64,000 nucleotides of DNA from Galbitalea sp. SE-J8 (GTDB lineage: Bacteria; Actinomycetota; Actinomycetes; Actinomycetales; Microbacteriaceae). Positions 18,063-27,165 of the stretch are shown here, one piece after another. The notes under the pieces were generated by a model. The model saw nothing but the letters and a program-made list of their open reading frames with translations. It had not been told where the DNA came from and searched no databases. Each line of letters starts with the position of its first letter. Positions within the stretch are counted from its first letter, which is position 1. Made by a program: the position numbers and the translations under genes. Where the stretch lies: positions 1-64,000 of the forward strand of contig NZ_JAUASV010000007.1 of the NCBI RefSeq assembly GCF_030345695.1, written 5' to 3'.

Positions 18063-19588
18063 CAGGCGCGGAATCCCCCGGGCGGACGCTCGACCGTCCA
18101 CTCCAGGTCGTCGATGTCATCCGTGGCCGCCGGGCGCACCGTGCGCTGCGCGGCCGCCTCGACGAGGGTCTCGAGGAACCGGGACGACCACGCGGCGACG
18201 TCGTTCTCGCGCACCCGCTTGCGCAGCGACCGCATCCGCGCCTGGCGCTCGCGCTTGGGCATGCTGATCGCCTGCAGGATGGCGTCCTTGAGCCCGTCGA
18301 TGTCGTGCGGGTTGATGCGCACCGCGCGCTTGAGCTCGTCCCACGCGCCCGTGAACTCGCTCAGCACGAGCACGCCGTCGTCGTCGATGCGGCTCGCGAC
18401 GTACTCCTTCGCGACGAGATTCATGCCGTCGCGCAGCGCGGTGACGAGCATGACGTCGGCGGCGAGGTAGAGCGCGACCATCTCCTCGCGCGGGTAGCCG
18501 TGGTGCAGATAGTTGATGGCCGAGTGGCTGATCGTGCCGTAGTCGCCGTTGATCCGGCCCACGGTGAGCTCGATCTCGTCGCGCAGCTGCATGTAGGCCT
18601 GCACGCGCTCCCGGGAGGGCGACGCCACCTGCACGAGGGTGACGTCCTCGACGGCGAGCCCGCCGTCGGCGAGCAGCTCGCCGAACGCCTTGAGCCGGTG
18701 GCCGATGCCCTTCGTGTAGTCGAGGCGGTCGACTCCGAGCATGATCGTCTTCGGGTTGCCGAGGTCCTCGCGGATCTGCCGCGCACGCTCCTGGATGTCG
18801 GGCCGGCGCGCCATCTCCTCGTAGCTGGCCGAGTCGATCGAGATCGGGAACGCGCGCGCGACGACGCGACGGATGCCGCCCGCGTGCGGCACCTCGATGA
18901 CGGGGTTCTTCGTGACGAACGGCGTGAGCCGGCGCACCGCCCGCGAGAAGTTGCCGGCGTCCGCGACGCGCTGGAATCCGATGACGTCGGCGCCGAGCAG
19001 TCCCCGCACGATCTGGGTGCGCCACGGCAGCTGCGAGTAGATGCCGTACGCCGGGAACGGGATGTGGTTGAAGAACCCGATGGTCAGGTCGGGGCGCAGC
19101 GCGCGCAGCATCGACGGCACGAGCTGCAGCTGGTAGTCCTGCACCCAGACGATCGCGTCCGGGGCGCTCTGGCGCGCGGCCTCCTCGGCGAACCGGCGGT
19201 TCACCTGCACGTAGCGCTCCCACCACACCCGGTGGTAGGTCGGCGGCGAGATGACGTCGTGGTAGAGCGGCCACAGCGTGTCGTTGCTGAAGCCCTCGTA
19301 GTACTTCTCGATGTCCTCGGCGCTGAGCGCCACCGGCACGATGTGGATGCCGTCGTTGTCGAACGGCGCGAGCTCGAGGTCGGGCGCGCCCGCCCAGCCG
19401 ATCCAGGCGCCGTCGCGCTCGCGCATGACGGGCTCGAGCGCGGTGACGAGGCCGCCCGGCGACTGCTTCCAGCCGGCCTCGCCCTCGGGGAACGTGCCGT
19501 CGGGGTTCTGCACGCGGTCCACCGGGAGCCGGTTCGAGACGACGACGAAGGCGTACTCGCCCGGCTCTGTCGTCGTCTGCTCGCTCAT
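18062..19588 (-). CDS. otsA: Trehalose-6-phosphate synthase (GT20)
   Basis: 508 aa. It transfers glucose from a nucleotide sugar to glucose-6-phosphate. Landmarks are VVSNRLPVDR, SPGGLVTALEPV, WVQDYQLQLVPSMLR, FFNHIPFPAYGIYSQLPWR, VDRLDYTKGIGHRLKAF and ALRDGMNLVAKEYVASR. With otsB it forms a two-gene operon for trehalose, an osmo- and stress protectant. It is divergent from the CorA-type gene, with 78 bp between start codons. Confidence 0.95.
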   Translation of the reverse strand: MSEQTTTEPGEYAFVVVSNRLPVDRVQNPDGTFPEGEAGWKQSPGGLVTALEPVMRERDGAWIGWAGAPDLELAPFDNDGIHIVPVALSAEDIEKYYEGFSNDTLWPLYHDVISPPTYHRVWWERYVQVNRRFAEEAARQSAPDAIVWVQDYQLQLVPSMLRALRPDLTIGFFNHIPFPAYGIYSQLPWRTQIVRGLLGADVIGFQRVADAGNFSRAVRRLTPFVTKNPVIEVPHAGGIRRVVARAFPISIDSASYEEMARRPDIQERARQIREDLGNPKTIMLGVDRLDYTKGIGHRLKAFGELLADGGLAVEDVTLVQVASPSRERVQAYMQLRDEIELTVGRINGDYGTISHSAINYLHHGYPREEMVALYLAADVMLVTALRDGMNLVAKEYVASRIDDDGVLVLSEFTGAWDELKRAVRINPHDIDGLKDAILQAISMPKRERQARMRSLRKRVRENDVAAWSSRFLETLVEAAAQRTVRPAATDDIDDLEWTVERPPGGFRA

Positions 19589-19666
19589 GCTGTGATCCGG
19601 CGCCTCGGCCGGTGCTGCGAGCCTACCGCGCCGCGCCGCGCCGGCGGCGGCAGTAGCATCCGCTTC

Positions 19667-20635
19667 ATGGCGACCACTCGGCTCTACCGCGACGGCACCC
19701 TCGTGGCGGAGGACTTCCCGGTCGCGCAGATCTCCGACCACCTCGGCGAGCCCGGCGCGACCGTGTGGGCCGACTTCGTGTCGCCCACCGAGCAGGATCT
19801 CTCCGCGATCCAGCGCGAGCTCGGGCTGCACCGGCTCGCCGTCGAGGACGCGACGCACGAGCACCAGCGCCCGAAGCTCGACATCTACGACTCGCACTGG
19901 TTCCTCGCGGCGTACGACATGCGCTTCGAGGAGCAGACCGGGCGCGTCGCGAAGCACGAGGTGACGGCGTTCATCACGGAGCACGCGCTCGTGACCGTGC
20001 ACGACGAGAGCTTCGACGTTCGGCGGGTGACGGACCGCTGGGACAGCGTCGCCGATCTGGCGGGCGCGGGCAGCGCGTTCCTGCTCTGGGGGCTGCTCGA
20101 CGTCATCGTGGACGCGCAGTTCGACGCCGTGCGCCAGCTCGACCAGGCCGCGGACGACATCGAGGACCTGCTCTTCGACGACGGGCCGCACGACCGCGAG
20201 ATCGGCCGGCGATCGTTCGCGCTGCGCAAGTCGATCGTGTTCGTGCGCCGCGCCGTGCTGCCGATGCGCGACGTCGTCTCGGGCGTCATGCGGCACGACC
20301 TCACCCGGGCGCAGGCGGCCATCGCGCCGTACTACCAGGACGTGTTCGACCACGTGCTCCGCACGATCGAGTGGACGGACACGGTGCGCGACCTGCTCGC
20401 GACGATCGTCGACACGCACGAGGGCGTGCGCGCCAACCGGATGAACCTCGTGATGAAGAAGGTCACGTCGTGGGCGGCGATCATCGCCGTGCCGACCGCG
20501 ATCACGGGGTTCTTCGGGCAGAACCTGCTGTTCCCGGGGTACGGCACGGGCTGGGGCGTCGCGCTCTCGACGCTGCTCATCGTCGCGACGGGCGTTGGCC
20601 TCTTCGCGGCGTTCAAGCGCAACGACTGGCTCTAG
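19667..20635 (+). CDS. corA: CorA-type divalent cation channel
   Basis: 322 aa. A cytoplasmic alpha/beta funnel is followed by a long stalk helix (ANRMNLVMKKVTSWAAIIAV) and two C-terminal membrane helices. The selectivity signature normally GMN reads GQN here (ITGFFGQNLLFPGYG), a variant I have seen in actinobacterial CorA relatives. Transport of Mg2+ or Co2+ is therefore likely but the ion is uncertain. It ends in FKRNDWL, the usual basic CorA tail. It is convergent with the YhgE/Pip gene. Confidence 0.88.
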   Translation: MATTRLYRDGTLVAEDFPVAQISDHLGEPGATVWADFVSPTEQDLSAIQRELGLHRLAVEDATHEHQRPKLDIYDSHWFLAAYDMRFEEQTGRVAKHEVTAFITEHALVTVHDESFDVRRVTDRWDSVADLAGAGSAFLLWGLLDVIVDAQFDAVRQLDQAADDIEDLLFDDGPHDREIGRRSFALRKSIVFVRRAVLPMRDVVSGVMRHDLTRAQAAIAPYYQDVFDHVLRTIEWTDTVRDLLATIVDTHEGVRANRMNLVMKKVTSWAAIIAVPTAITGFFGQNLLFPGYGTGWGVALSTLLIVATGVGLFAAFKRNDWL

Positions 20636-20661
20636 CCCCGCGGCGCCGAGCGCCGGGGGCT
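20634..20661. terminator. Bidirectional hairpin between convergent genes
   Basis: AGCCCC-G-CGGCG pairs with CGCCG-GGGGCT, overlapping the stop codons of both corA and the YhgE/Pip gene. The stem is about 11 bp with one bulge. It probably ends transcription from both sides. Confidence 0.5.
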
Positions 20662-22667
20662 CAGGGCGTCGCCGAGAGCAGCCCGAGCGCCGCCGCCCGC
20701 CGCGACCGGCCGAGCACCGCGAGCGACAGCAGCACGCTCACCGCCCCGAGAACGGCGAGGTAGACGGATGCCGTCCCGACGGGCGCGAGCGACCCTCCCG
20801 AGATGATCGCCTGCATCCCGTCCACGGCTCGCGTGATCGGCAGCAGCGGGCTGATCGCCTGGAAGAGGGGCGCGACGATCTGGATCGGGTACGCGCCGCC
20901 GGTCGCGACGAGCTGCACGGCGAACAGCATGAGCGAGAGCACGAGCCCGCGGTGGCTGAGCACGAGCGCGAGCAGCGCGTGGAACGCCGTGAACGAGAGC
21001 GCCGTCAGCACCGCGAACGGCAGGGACAGGCCGAGCCTCGACCACGGCACGTCGAGCGCGCCGTGCAGCAGCGCCACGAGCACGACCGCCTGCACGACGG
21101 TCACGCCCGACGCCCGGCCGAGCGCCGCGAACAGGATGCGGCGGCCGGGCGCCGACGAGGCGAGCGTGCGACGGGTGGTCGGGCGCAGCACCAGGAACAC
21201 GGCGAGCGCACCGATCCACAGGCCGAGCGGCACGAGCACGGTCGCGAGCGCCTGCCCGATCGAGGTCACCGCGTGGTCGGTGCCGGTCGTGTAGGTCACC
21301 GGGTCGGTCACCGTCGCGGCGCGGGCGTCGGCCTCCGCGGCGGTGTACGACGGCGCCTTCGCCGCGCCGTCGCCGAGCCCGTCGGCGAGCTTCCGCGCCC
21401 CGTCGCCGAGCCTGGTCGCGCCGTCGGACAGCCGCGGGATGCCGTCGGCGAGCGTGCGCGCCCCGGCCGCCGACCGCGACGCGCCGTCCGCGAGGTCGTC
21501 GAGGCCGGTCGCGAGCGAGCCGCCGCCGGTCGCGAGCGTCGCGCCGCCCGAGGTGAGTGCGTCGCCCGCCGTCGCGAGGGACGCCGCGCCCGTCGCACTC
21601 AGGTGCACGCCCGACCGGATGCCGTCGATGCCGGAGGCGGCACCGCTCGCGAGCGTCGACCCGCTCGTGGCGAGCGCGGCGAGTCCGTCCGCGAGCTGCT
21701 GCGCCGCGGCCCTGGTCTGCGCGTCGACGGTCGGGTCGGCCTGGATCAGCTGGTTGAGCTGCGCGAGCCCGGCGGACGTCTGTGCGACGCCGGCGGTGTA
21801 CTGGGCGATCCCGGTCTCGAGGTCGTCGAGCCGGGCCGCCCCGGCGTCGAGCCGGCCGAGGCCAGCCGAGAGCTGCCGGACACCGCCCGCGTACCGCGCG
21901 ACGCCCTTCGTATAGGTCCGCACGCCGGCCGCGTACTCGTGCGCTCCGTCGGCGGCGGTCGCGGCGCCGGAGGCGAGCGTGCCGAGCCCGGTGGCGAGCT
22001 GATCCGCGCCGTCGCCGAGGCGCTCGGTGCCGGCGGCGAGGTCGCCCGCGCCGCCCGCGAGCGTGCGCGCGCCGTCGGCCGCGTCGCCGAGCGAGGCGCC
22101 GACGTCCGAGAGTCCGCTGAACAGCCCGGAGACATACTTCTCGGTGATCTGCGACCCGAGCTCGGTGCGCACGGTCTCGGCGACGGTCTGCGCGACCGCG
22201 CCGCCGAGGTAGTCGTGGGCGGCATCCGTGCGGATCGAGAACGACGCCTGCCGCGGGTCGTCGCCCTGCAGCGACGTGATCGAGGCGGAGAAGTCGCGCG
22301 GGATCGTCAGCACGGCGTAGACCTGGCCGGCCGCGAGCTTCCTGCGGGCGTCGTCGCCGTTGGTGATCTGCCAGTCGAAGCCGCCGGCCGCGCCCGTGAG
22401 CTGCGACACGATCAGGCGGCCCGCGAGCACCGGCGTCTCGGTGCCGTCGGCGGCCGTCTGCGTCACCATCTCGTCGTCGTTGACGACCGCCGCCGGGATG
22501 TGCTCGATGCGCTCGGTCGCGCTCGACAGCGCTCCGACGACGACCCCCGTGAACACGGCGGGCACGAGGGCGACGACGGCGAGGGCGAGCCAGCGCCGCG
22601 CGGTCCGCGCGCGCGGCGACGACCCGGCGGGCGACGGCCCGGCCGGAACGGTCTCGGGCGACGTCAT
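20661..22667 (-). CDS. YhgE/Pip-domain membrane protein
   Basis: 668 aa. The N-terminal membrane anchor is ALAVVALVPAVFTGVVVGAL. A very long extracytoplasmic region follows with repeated heptad-like blocks (LGDGADQLATGL, ADGAHEYAAGV, LADGIPRLSDGATRLGDG), then about five C-terminal spans (VLVPLGLWIGALAVFLVL; LFAVQLVATGGAYPI; LAVLGAVSVLLSLAVL). This is the Pip/YhgE architecture related to ABC-2 permeases. The start overlaps the MMPL stop (ATGA). Its role is probably as a partner of the MMPL protein in lipid or drug export; the substrate is unknown. Confidence 0.88.
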   Translation of the reverse strand: MTSPETVPAGPSPAGSSPRARTARRWLALAVVALVPAVFTGVVVGALSSATERIEHIPAAVVNDDEMVTQTAADGTETPVLAGRLIVSQLTGAAGGFDWQITNGDDARRKLAAGQVYAVLTIPRDFSASITSLQGDDPRQASFSIRTDAAHDYLGGAVAQTVAETVRTELGSQITEKYVSGLFSGLSDVGASLGDAADGARTLAGGAGDLAAGTERLGDGADQLATGLGTLASGAATAADGAHEYAAGVRTYTKGVARYAGGVRQLSAGLGRLDAGAARLDDLETGIAQYTAGVAQTSAGLAQLNQLIQADPTVDAQTRAAAQQLADGLAALATSGSTLASGAASGIDGIRSGVHLSATGAASLATAGDALTSGGATLATGGGSLATGLDDLADGASRSAAGARTLADGIPRLSDGATRLGDGARKLADGLGDGAAKAPSYTAAEADARAATVTDPVTYTTGTDHAVTSIGQALATVLVPLGLWIGALAVFLVLRPTTRRTLASSAPGRRILFAALGRASGVTVVQAVVLVALLHGALDVPWSRLGLSLPFAVLTALSFTAFHALLALVLSHRGLVLSLMLFAVQLVATGGAYPIQIVAPLFQAISPLLPITRAVDGMQAIISGGSLAPVGTASVYLAVLGAVSVLLSLAVLGRSRRAAALGLLSATP

Positions 22668-25600
22668 GAGCGTGCTCCTTCCACGAGCGCGGGGGTATGG
22701 GCGAGCCCGGCCCGGCGCTCGGCGAGGGCGTACAGGTCGATGGGCACGACGGGCCGGACGACCTCGGTCGCATCGCGCAGCACGAGCGGCGTGCCGATCA
22801 CGACCGTCGTCGCGGCCGCAGCGAGGCGGTCGACGGCGGCGAGGTAGGCGCGCTCGTCCGGCTCCTGGAACGCGTCGAGCTGGTCGAGCATCACGACCGG
22901 GGCGCGCTCGGCGAGGGCGACGATCGTGAGCGCGAGCGCGCGCTCGAACTGCGGCAGCGCCTCGAGCGTGCTCGCGAGCGTGATCGGCGTGAGCGGCCGG
23001 CCCGCGACATCCGCCGCCACCCGGTTGACCTCGGCGAGGCGGGCCCGGATGACGCGCCGCGTCGCGAACGCGCGGTACCAGGGCAGGGTGAGCTCCAGGC
23101 GCTCGCGCAGCAGCTGCCCGACGGTGACCGTGACCTCGGGCCGCGTCGACCCGCCGACGTCGGCGAGCGCCACGCGGCGCCGCACCTTCGCGGCCTCCGA
23201 CGGCAGGGGAGCCCCGGCGACCTGGGCGCGGCCGGCGACGAGGTCCATCCGGCCGGAGAGCGTCGCGGCGAGCACCCGGCGGTCGGCCGCGGTGCCGCTC
23301 GCGATGACGATCGAGCCGACCGCCACCCGCACGTCGATCGGGCCGACGCCGTGCTCGCCGCGGCCGGCGACGACGCCCTCGGCGGAGACCGCGAACGCGC
23401 GCTCGTCCGCGGCCCAGTCCACGGCCTCGCGGTGCTTGCTGAGCGCCTCGCCCTCGACGTCGACATCGGGCAGGATGCGGCCCAGCCAGCGCGGCATCCA
23501 CCAGGCGACGCGGCCGAGCAGCGTCATGATCGCGGGCACGAGGGTCATCCGCACGAGGAACGCGTCGATCGCGATGCCGACCGCGAGCCCGAGCGCGATC
23601 GGCTTGATGGCGCCCGATCCGTCCGGGAAGAAGGATGCGAAGACGAAGAACATGATGAGCGCGGCCGCCGTGACGACCCGGGCGCCGTTCGCGAACCCGC
23701 GTTCGACGGCGCGCCGCGGGTCGCCGCCGTGCACGAACTCCTCCCGCATGCCCGAGACGAGGAACACCTCGTAGTCCATGGCGAGCCCGAACAGCACGGC
23801 CATGATGATGATCGGCAGGAAGCTGATGATCGGGCCGGTGTGCTCGACGCCGAGCGCGTCGGCGAGCCAGCCCCACTGGAACACCGCGACGACGACGCCG
23901 AACGAGGCGCCGATCGAGAGCACGAAGCCGAGCGCCGCCTTGAGCGGCACGAGCACGCTGCGGAACACCATCATGAGCAGGATGACGCTGAGCCCCACGA
24001 CGATGACGAGGAACGGCACGAGCGCGTTGGTGAGCCGGGTCGAGATGTCGATCGCGATCGCGGTCGTGCCCGTGACGCTGATCGGCGTGTCGTAGCGCTT
24101 CTCGATCGACGGCTCGAGGTCGCGGATCGCCCGCACCAGGTCCTTCGTCTCGGGGGCGTCGGGGGCGCTCGACGGCGTGACCTGGATGATCGCGGTGTCG
24201 ACGGTCGCATCCGGGATGCCGTCGGCGACGTAGGCGACGTCGGGCAGCTCGCGCAGGCGGTCGGCGATGCGGTCCAGGTCGTCGAGCACGTCGGTGGTCT
24301 GGGTGATGTCGACCATGACGATGAGCGGACCGTTGAAGCCCGCGCCGAAGCCGCGCGACGTCAGGTCGTACGCCTCGCGCTGCGTCGTGCCGGCGGGCTC
24401 CGAGCCGTTGTTCGGCAGGTTGAGGTCGATGCTGAACGTCGGGATCGCGACCGTGCCGAGGAGGCCGACGACGAGCACGAGGAACACGATCGGCGCGCGC
24501 ATGACGAGCCGCACCCAGCGCCGTCCGAGCGAGCCGCCCCGGGTCGCATCGCTCGCGGCGGCGAGCGCCCGCCGGGCCGCGCGCGAGCCCGGTCTCGGCG
24601 CCAGGCGATGGCCGGCGAGGCCGAACAGCGCCGGCAGCAGCGTGGTCGCGATCGCGATCGCGATGAGCACCGCGAAGGCCGCGCCGATGCCCATCACGGT
24701 CAGGAACGGGATGTCGACGACGAGCAGTCCGACGAGCGCGATGATCACGGTGAGGCCCGCGAACACGACGGCGCTGCCGGCCGTGCCCACCGCGAGGCCC
24801 GCCGACTCGCGCGGCTCGACGCCGTGTGCGAGCTGGCTGCGGTGGCGCGACAGGATGAACAGCGCGTAGTCGATGCCGACCGCGAGGCCGATCATGAGGG
24901 CGAGCATGGGTGCCGTGCTCGACACGTCGGCGAACGCCGCGACCCCGAGGATGCCGCCCATGGCGATGCCGACGCCGATGAGCGAGCCGAGCAGCGGCAT
25001 CCCGGCGCTCAGCAGCGATCCGAACGTGATGACGAGCACGACGGCCGCGAAGATCACGCCGAACAGCTCGACGATCGAGACGCCGAAGGACTGGTCCTGG
25101 AACACCTGCCCGCCGAACGCGACGGTCATGCCGGCGCGCTCGGTGATGGATGCCGTCCTCTCGAGGTCGGCGATCGTCGCGGCCGTGACATCCGCGACGG
25201 CGCCGTCGAACTGCACCTTGATGATCGCCATGGTGCGGTCGTCGTTCACGGCCTTGCCCGCGTACTCGTCGAACGGGCCGACGACCGCCTCGACCTGCTC
25301 AAGGCTCTCGATCGCGTCGACCTGGTCGGCGATGGCGTCGCGGTAGTCGTCGACCGTGCGGTCCGCCGCCGCCTCGACGACGACCTGCACGGAGGCACCG
25401 CCCACCTGCGGGAACACCGCGCCGAGCGTGTCGAGCGCGTTCTGCGACTCGGTGCCGGGGATGGAGAACGCGTCGGAGAGCTGGCCGCCGAGCGCGAGGC
25501 CGCCGCCGAGCGCACCGCCGAGGATGAGCACCCAGGCGGCGAGCACGTACCAGGCCCGGCGGAACGCGAACCGACCGAGTCGGTAGAGGATGGTGGCCAC
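22664..25600 (-). CDS. MMPL/RND-type transporter fused to a degenerate ABC-ATPase-like tail
   Basis: 978 aa. Residues 1-700 are a standard MMPL transporter: two repeats of one plus five membrane helices around two extracytoplasmic domains, with GLAVGIDYALFILSRHRSQL and LFGLAMDYEVFLVSGMREEF carrying the proton-relay Asp-Tyr pairs. Residues from about 735 to 960 align by eye to an ABC ATPase: VGSIVIASGTAADRRVLAA where Walker A should be, VRRRVAL, TVTVGQLLRERL, and ERAPVVMLDQLDAF in place of Walker B LLLDEP. The P-loop Gly-Lys-Ser and catalytic Glu are missing, so ATP hydrolysis is unlikely. It is second in the TetR-MMPL-Pip operon. Confidence 0.9.
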   Translation of the reverse strand: MATILYRLGRFAFRRAWYVLAAWVLILGGALGGGLALGGQLSDAFSIPGTESQNALDTLGAVFPQVGGASVQVVVEAAADRTVDDYRDAIADQVDAIESLEQVEAVVGPFDEYAGKAVNDDRTMAIIKVQFDGAVADVTAATIADLERTASITERAGMTVAFGGQVFQDQSFGVSIVELFGVIFAAVVLVITFGSLLSAGMPLLGSLIGVGIAMGGILGVAAFADVSSTAPMLALMIGLAVGIDYALFILSRHRSQLAHGVEPRESAGLAVGTAGSAVVFAGLTVIIALVGLLVVDIPFLTVMGIGAAFAVLIAIAIATTLLPALFGLAGHRLAPRPGSRAARRALAAASDATRGGSLGRRWVRLVMRAPIVFLVLVVGLLGTVAIPTFSIDLNLPNNGSEPAGTTQREAYDLTSRGFGAGFNGPLIVMVDITQTTDVLDDLDRIADRLRELPDVAYVADGIPDATVDTAIIQVTPSSAPDAPETKDLVRAIRDLEPSIEKRYDTPISVTGTTAIAIDISTRLTNALVPFLVIVVGLSVILLMMVFRSVLVPLKAALGFVLSIGASFGVVVAVFQWGWLADALGVEHTGPIISFLPIIIMAVLFGLAMDYEVFLVSGMREEFVHGGDPRRAVERGFANGARVVTAAALIMFFVFASFFPDGSGAIKPIALGLAVGIAIDAFLVRMTLVPAIMTLLGRVAWWMPRWLGRILPDVDVEGEALSKHREAVDWAADERAFAVSAEGVVAGRGEHGVGPIDVRVAVGSIVIASGTAADRRVLAATLSGRMDLVAGRAQVAGAPLPSEAAKVRRRVALADVGGSTRPEVTVTVGQLLRERLELTLPWYRAFATRRVIRARLAEVNRVAADVAGRPLTPITLASTLEALPQFERALALTIVALAERAPVVMLDQLDAFQEPDERAYLAAVDRLAAAATTVVIGTPLVLRDATEVVRPVVPIDLYALAERRAGLAHTPALVEGARS

Positions 25601-25603
25601 GGG

Positions 25604-26185
25604 CTACTCCGGGGGTGGTGTCGGGCGGTCGAGGACGCGGATGGGCGAGAGCAGCTCCGTCATCACGGCGGTGATCGCGCGCCGGAGCTCGTGCTCGTCG
25701 GCGTGCAGCCCCTCGTGCCCGTCTCCGGCGACGAGCATGTAGGCGGAGCCCGCGAGGGCGATCCCGAACCGTGCCTTGTCCTCGGCCCCGATGCCGACGG
25801 ACGCGAAGTAGCCGCCGAGGCGGTCGATGATGCCGAACGCCCGGGCGATGACGGGCACGTCGACGAGACCGCGACCGTGGTTGACGAAGACGCTCACCGC
25901 GAGGCGGTGCTCGAACAGCAGGTCGACGAAGCCCGCGATGAACCCGGGCCGCGCCTCGGGGCTGTCGATGGCCGAGGCGATGTCGTCGAGCAGGGTGCCG
26001 AGCGCGTCGACCGCCGGCACGACGGATGCCTCGAGCAGCGCCTGCTTGGAGGCGAAGTGGTAGAGCACGGCCGATTTCGACAGGCCCGCGGCATCCGCGA
26101 TCGCCTGGAGCGACGTGCCCGCGTAGCCGTCGCGGGCGAACTCGACGAGTGCGACGGCGATGATCTCGTCCCGGCTCGTGTTCAT
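25604..26185 (-). CDS. TetR-family repressor
   Basis: 193 aa. The N-terminal helix-turn-helix is classical (IIAVALVEFARDGYAGTSLQ, AIADAAGLSKSAVLYHFASK), followed by a helical ligand-binding domain (FIAGFVDLLFEHRLAVSVFV). It is first gene of the operon; the MMPL gene starts 3 bases after its stop. Two palindromes immediately upstream are its likely operators, so it probably represses its own operon until a substrate-like ligand binds. Confidence 0.93.
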   Translation of the reverse strand: MNTSRDEIIAVALVEFARDGYAGTSLQAIADAAGLSKSAVLYHFASKQALLEASVVPAVDALGTLLDDIASAIDSPEARPGFIAGFVDLLFEHRLAVSVFVNHGRGLVDVPVIARAFGIIDRLGGYFASVGIGAEDKARFGIALAGSAYMLVAGDGHEGLHADEHELRRAITAVMTELLSPIRVLDRPTPPPE

Positions 26186-26198
26186 GCGTCGAGCCTAG

Positions 26199-26234
26199 CT
26201 GACCGATCGGTCAGTTTCCTGTCCGATCGGTCAG
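26199..26234. promoter_or_regulatory. Two TetR operator palindromes
   Basis: CTGACCGATCGGTCAG (26199-26214) is a perfect 16-bp palindrome. CTGTCCGATCGGTCAG (26219-26234) is the same with one mismatch, and the centres are 20 bp apart, on the same DNA face. They begin 14 bp upstream of the tetR start codon. The core GACCGATCGGTC is the classic form of TetR-family operators. Confidence 0.8.
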
Positions 26235-26293
26235 ACCACCGATCCCTCCCCAGGCGGCTCGAAGCCGCCGGACGCGCGCGCTACCGTGGCCGC

Positions 26294-26509
26294 ATGCGCA
26301 AATACCTGTTCAACACCCAGCTGCTCGGCGCCGTCGTCGGCGGATGGACGACACTGCAGGCCACGCGCAAGGGACCGCGCGACTGGCGGCTCGCGCTGAT
26401 GTGGGCCGGCTGGGGCATCGGGGTCGCCGTCGCCATCGGCACGATCATCATCGACGCCCGCGGCCGCGAGCTCGAGGAAGCCACGTCCGGGCCCGACCGG
26501 GACGAGTGA
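26294..26509 (+). CDS. Small membrane protein
   Basis: 71 aa with one clear membrane helix (LALMWAGWGIGVAVAIGTII) and a weaker one near the start (NTQLLGAVVGGWTTLQ). The C-terminus is charged. The gene opens the rightward arm (26294-27782) that meets the secretion ATPase gene tail to tail. Function unknown. Confidence 0.65.
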   Translation: MRKYLFNTQLLGAVVGGWTTLQATRKGPRDWRLALMWAGWGIGVAVAIGTIIIDARGRELEEATSGPDRDE

Positions 26510-26544
26510 ACCGGACGCCGGCGTTCGACCGATGGGGGCGCGCG

Positions 26545-27165
26545 ATGGCTGAGCACCTCAGCATCACCACACCGCGATCGTGGTTCGAGCTCGAGCTGCG
26601 GCCGCAGCGCCGCGACGTCGCGATCAAGGATCTCGTCAACGAGCGGGTCAGGGAGATCCCCGCGCTGCGCGACCACCGGGCCGACGTCATCCGGATGCTG
26701 CGCCGCTACGCGCGCTGGGCCTGGAACGTGGGCGCGCGCTACTCGGCCGCGTTCGCGACGCCCGCCGAGGACACCGTCATCACGGGCAGCCTGATGATCA
26801 CCGACCTCCCGTACCCGCCCGACGCCGGAGACGACCCGCTGGGCGCGGTCGCCGAGCACCTCTCCCGCGCGAGCGCCGGACCGGGCGACGAGACCTGGTC
26901 GAGCGTCGAGATCGCCGAGATCGAGGGCCTCGGCCGCTGCCCGCGCTCCTTCGGCGTCGAGGACGTCGACCTGCCCAAGGGCGCCGGAACGGTGCGCGTG
27001 GTCACCATGCAGACCTTCGTCCCGCTCCGTGCCGGCCGTCTGCTGCTGGTCGCCTGCTCCTCCCCCGACCTCGACCTCGCCGCCGACCTGCTCGAGCTGT
27101 TCGCGGCGGTCACGGCGACGCTGCGCGTGCGCGCGGACGAGGCGGCCCCGGCGGCGGCGCGCTGA
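26545..27165 (+). CDS. Hypothetical protein in secretion-type locus
   Basis: 206 aa, soluble (MAEHLSITTPRSWFELELRP; DLVNERVREIPALRDHRADV; VTMQTFVPLRAGRLLLVACS). ATG 26545 follows GATGGGGG, whereas a GTG 13 codons upstream overlaps the previous gene without a clear ribosome site. The end overlaps the next start (TGATG), so it is co-translated with the FHA protein. No enzyme motif is seen. Its location beside FHA and EssC-like genes suggests a role in that system, as inference only. Confidence 0.7.
   Translation: MAEHLSITTPRSWFELELRPQRRDVAIKDLVNERVREIPALRDHRADVIRMLRRYARWAWNVGARYSAAFATPAEDTVITGSLMITDLPYPPDAGDDPLGAVAEHLSRASAGPGDETWSSVEIAEIEGLGRCPRSFGVEDVDLPKGAGTVRVVTMQTFVPLRAGRLLLVACSSPDLDLAADLLELFAAVTATLRVRADEAAPAAAR

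Noticed and set aside
20595-26509. Very long open frames antisense to the YhgE/Pip and MMPL genes
   Set aside because: They mirror G/C-ended codons of the real genes and encode Arg/Asp/His-rich nonsense with no family features.
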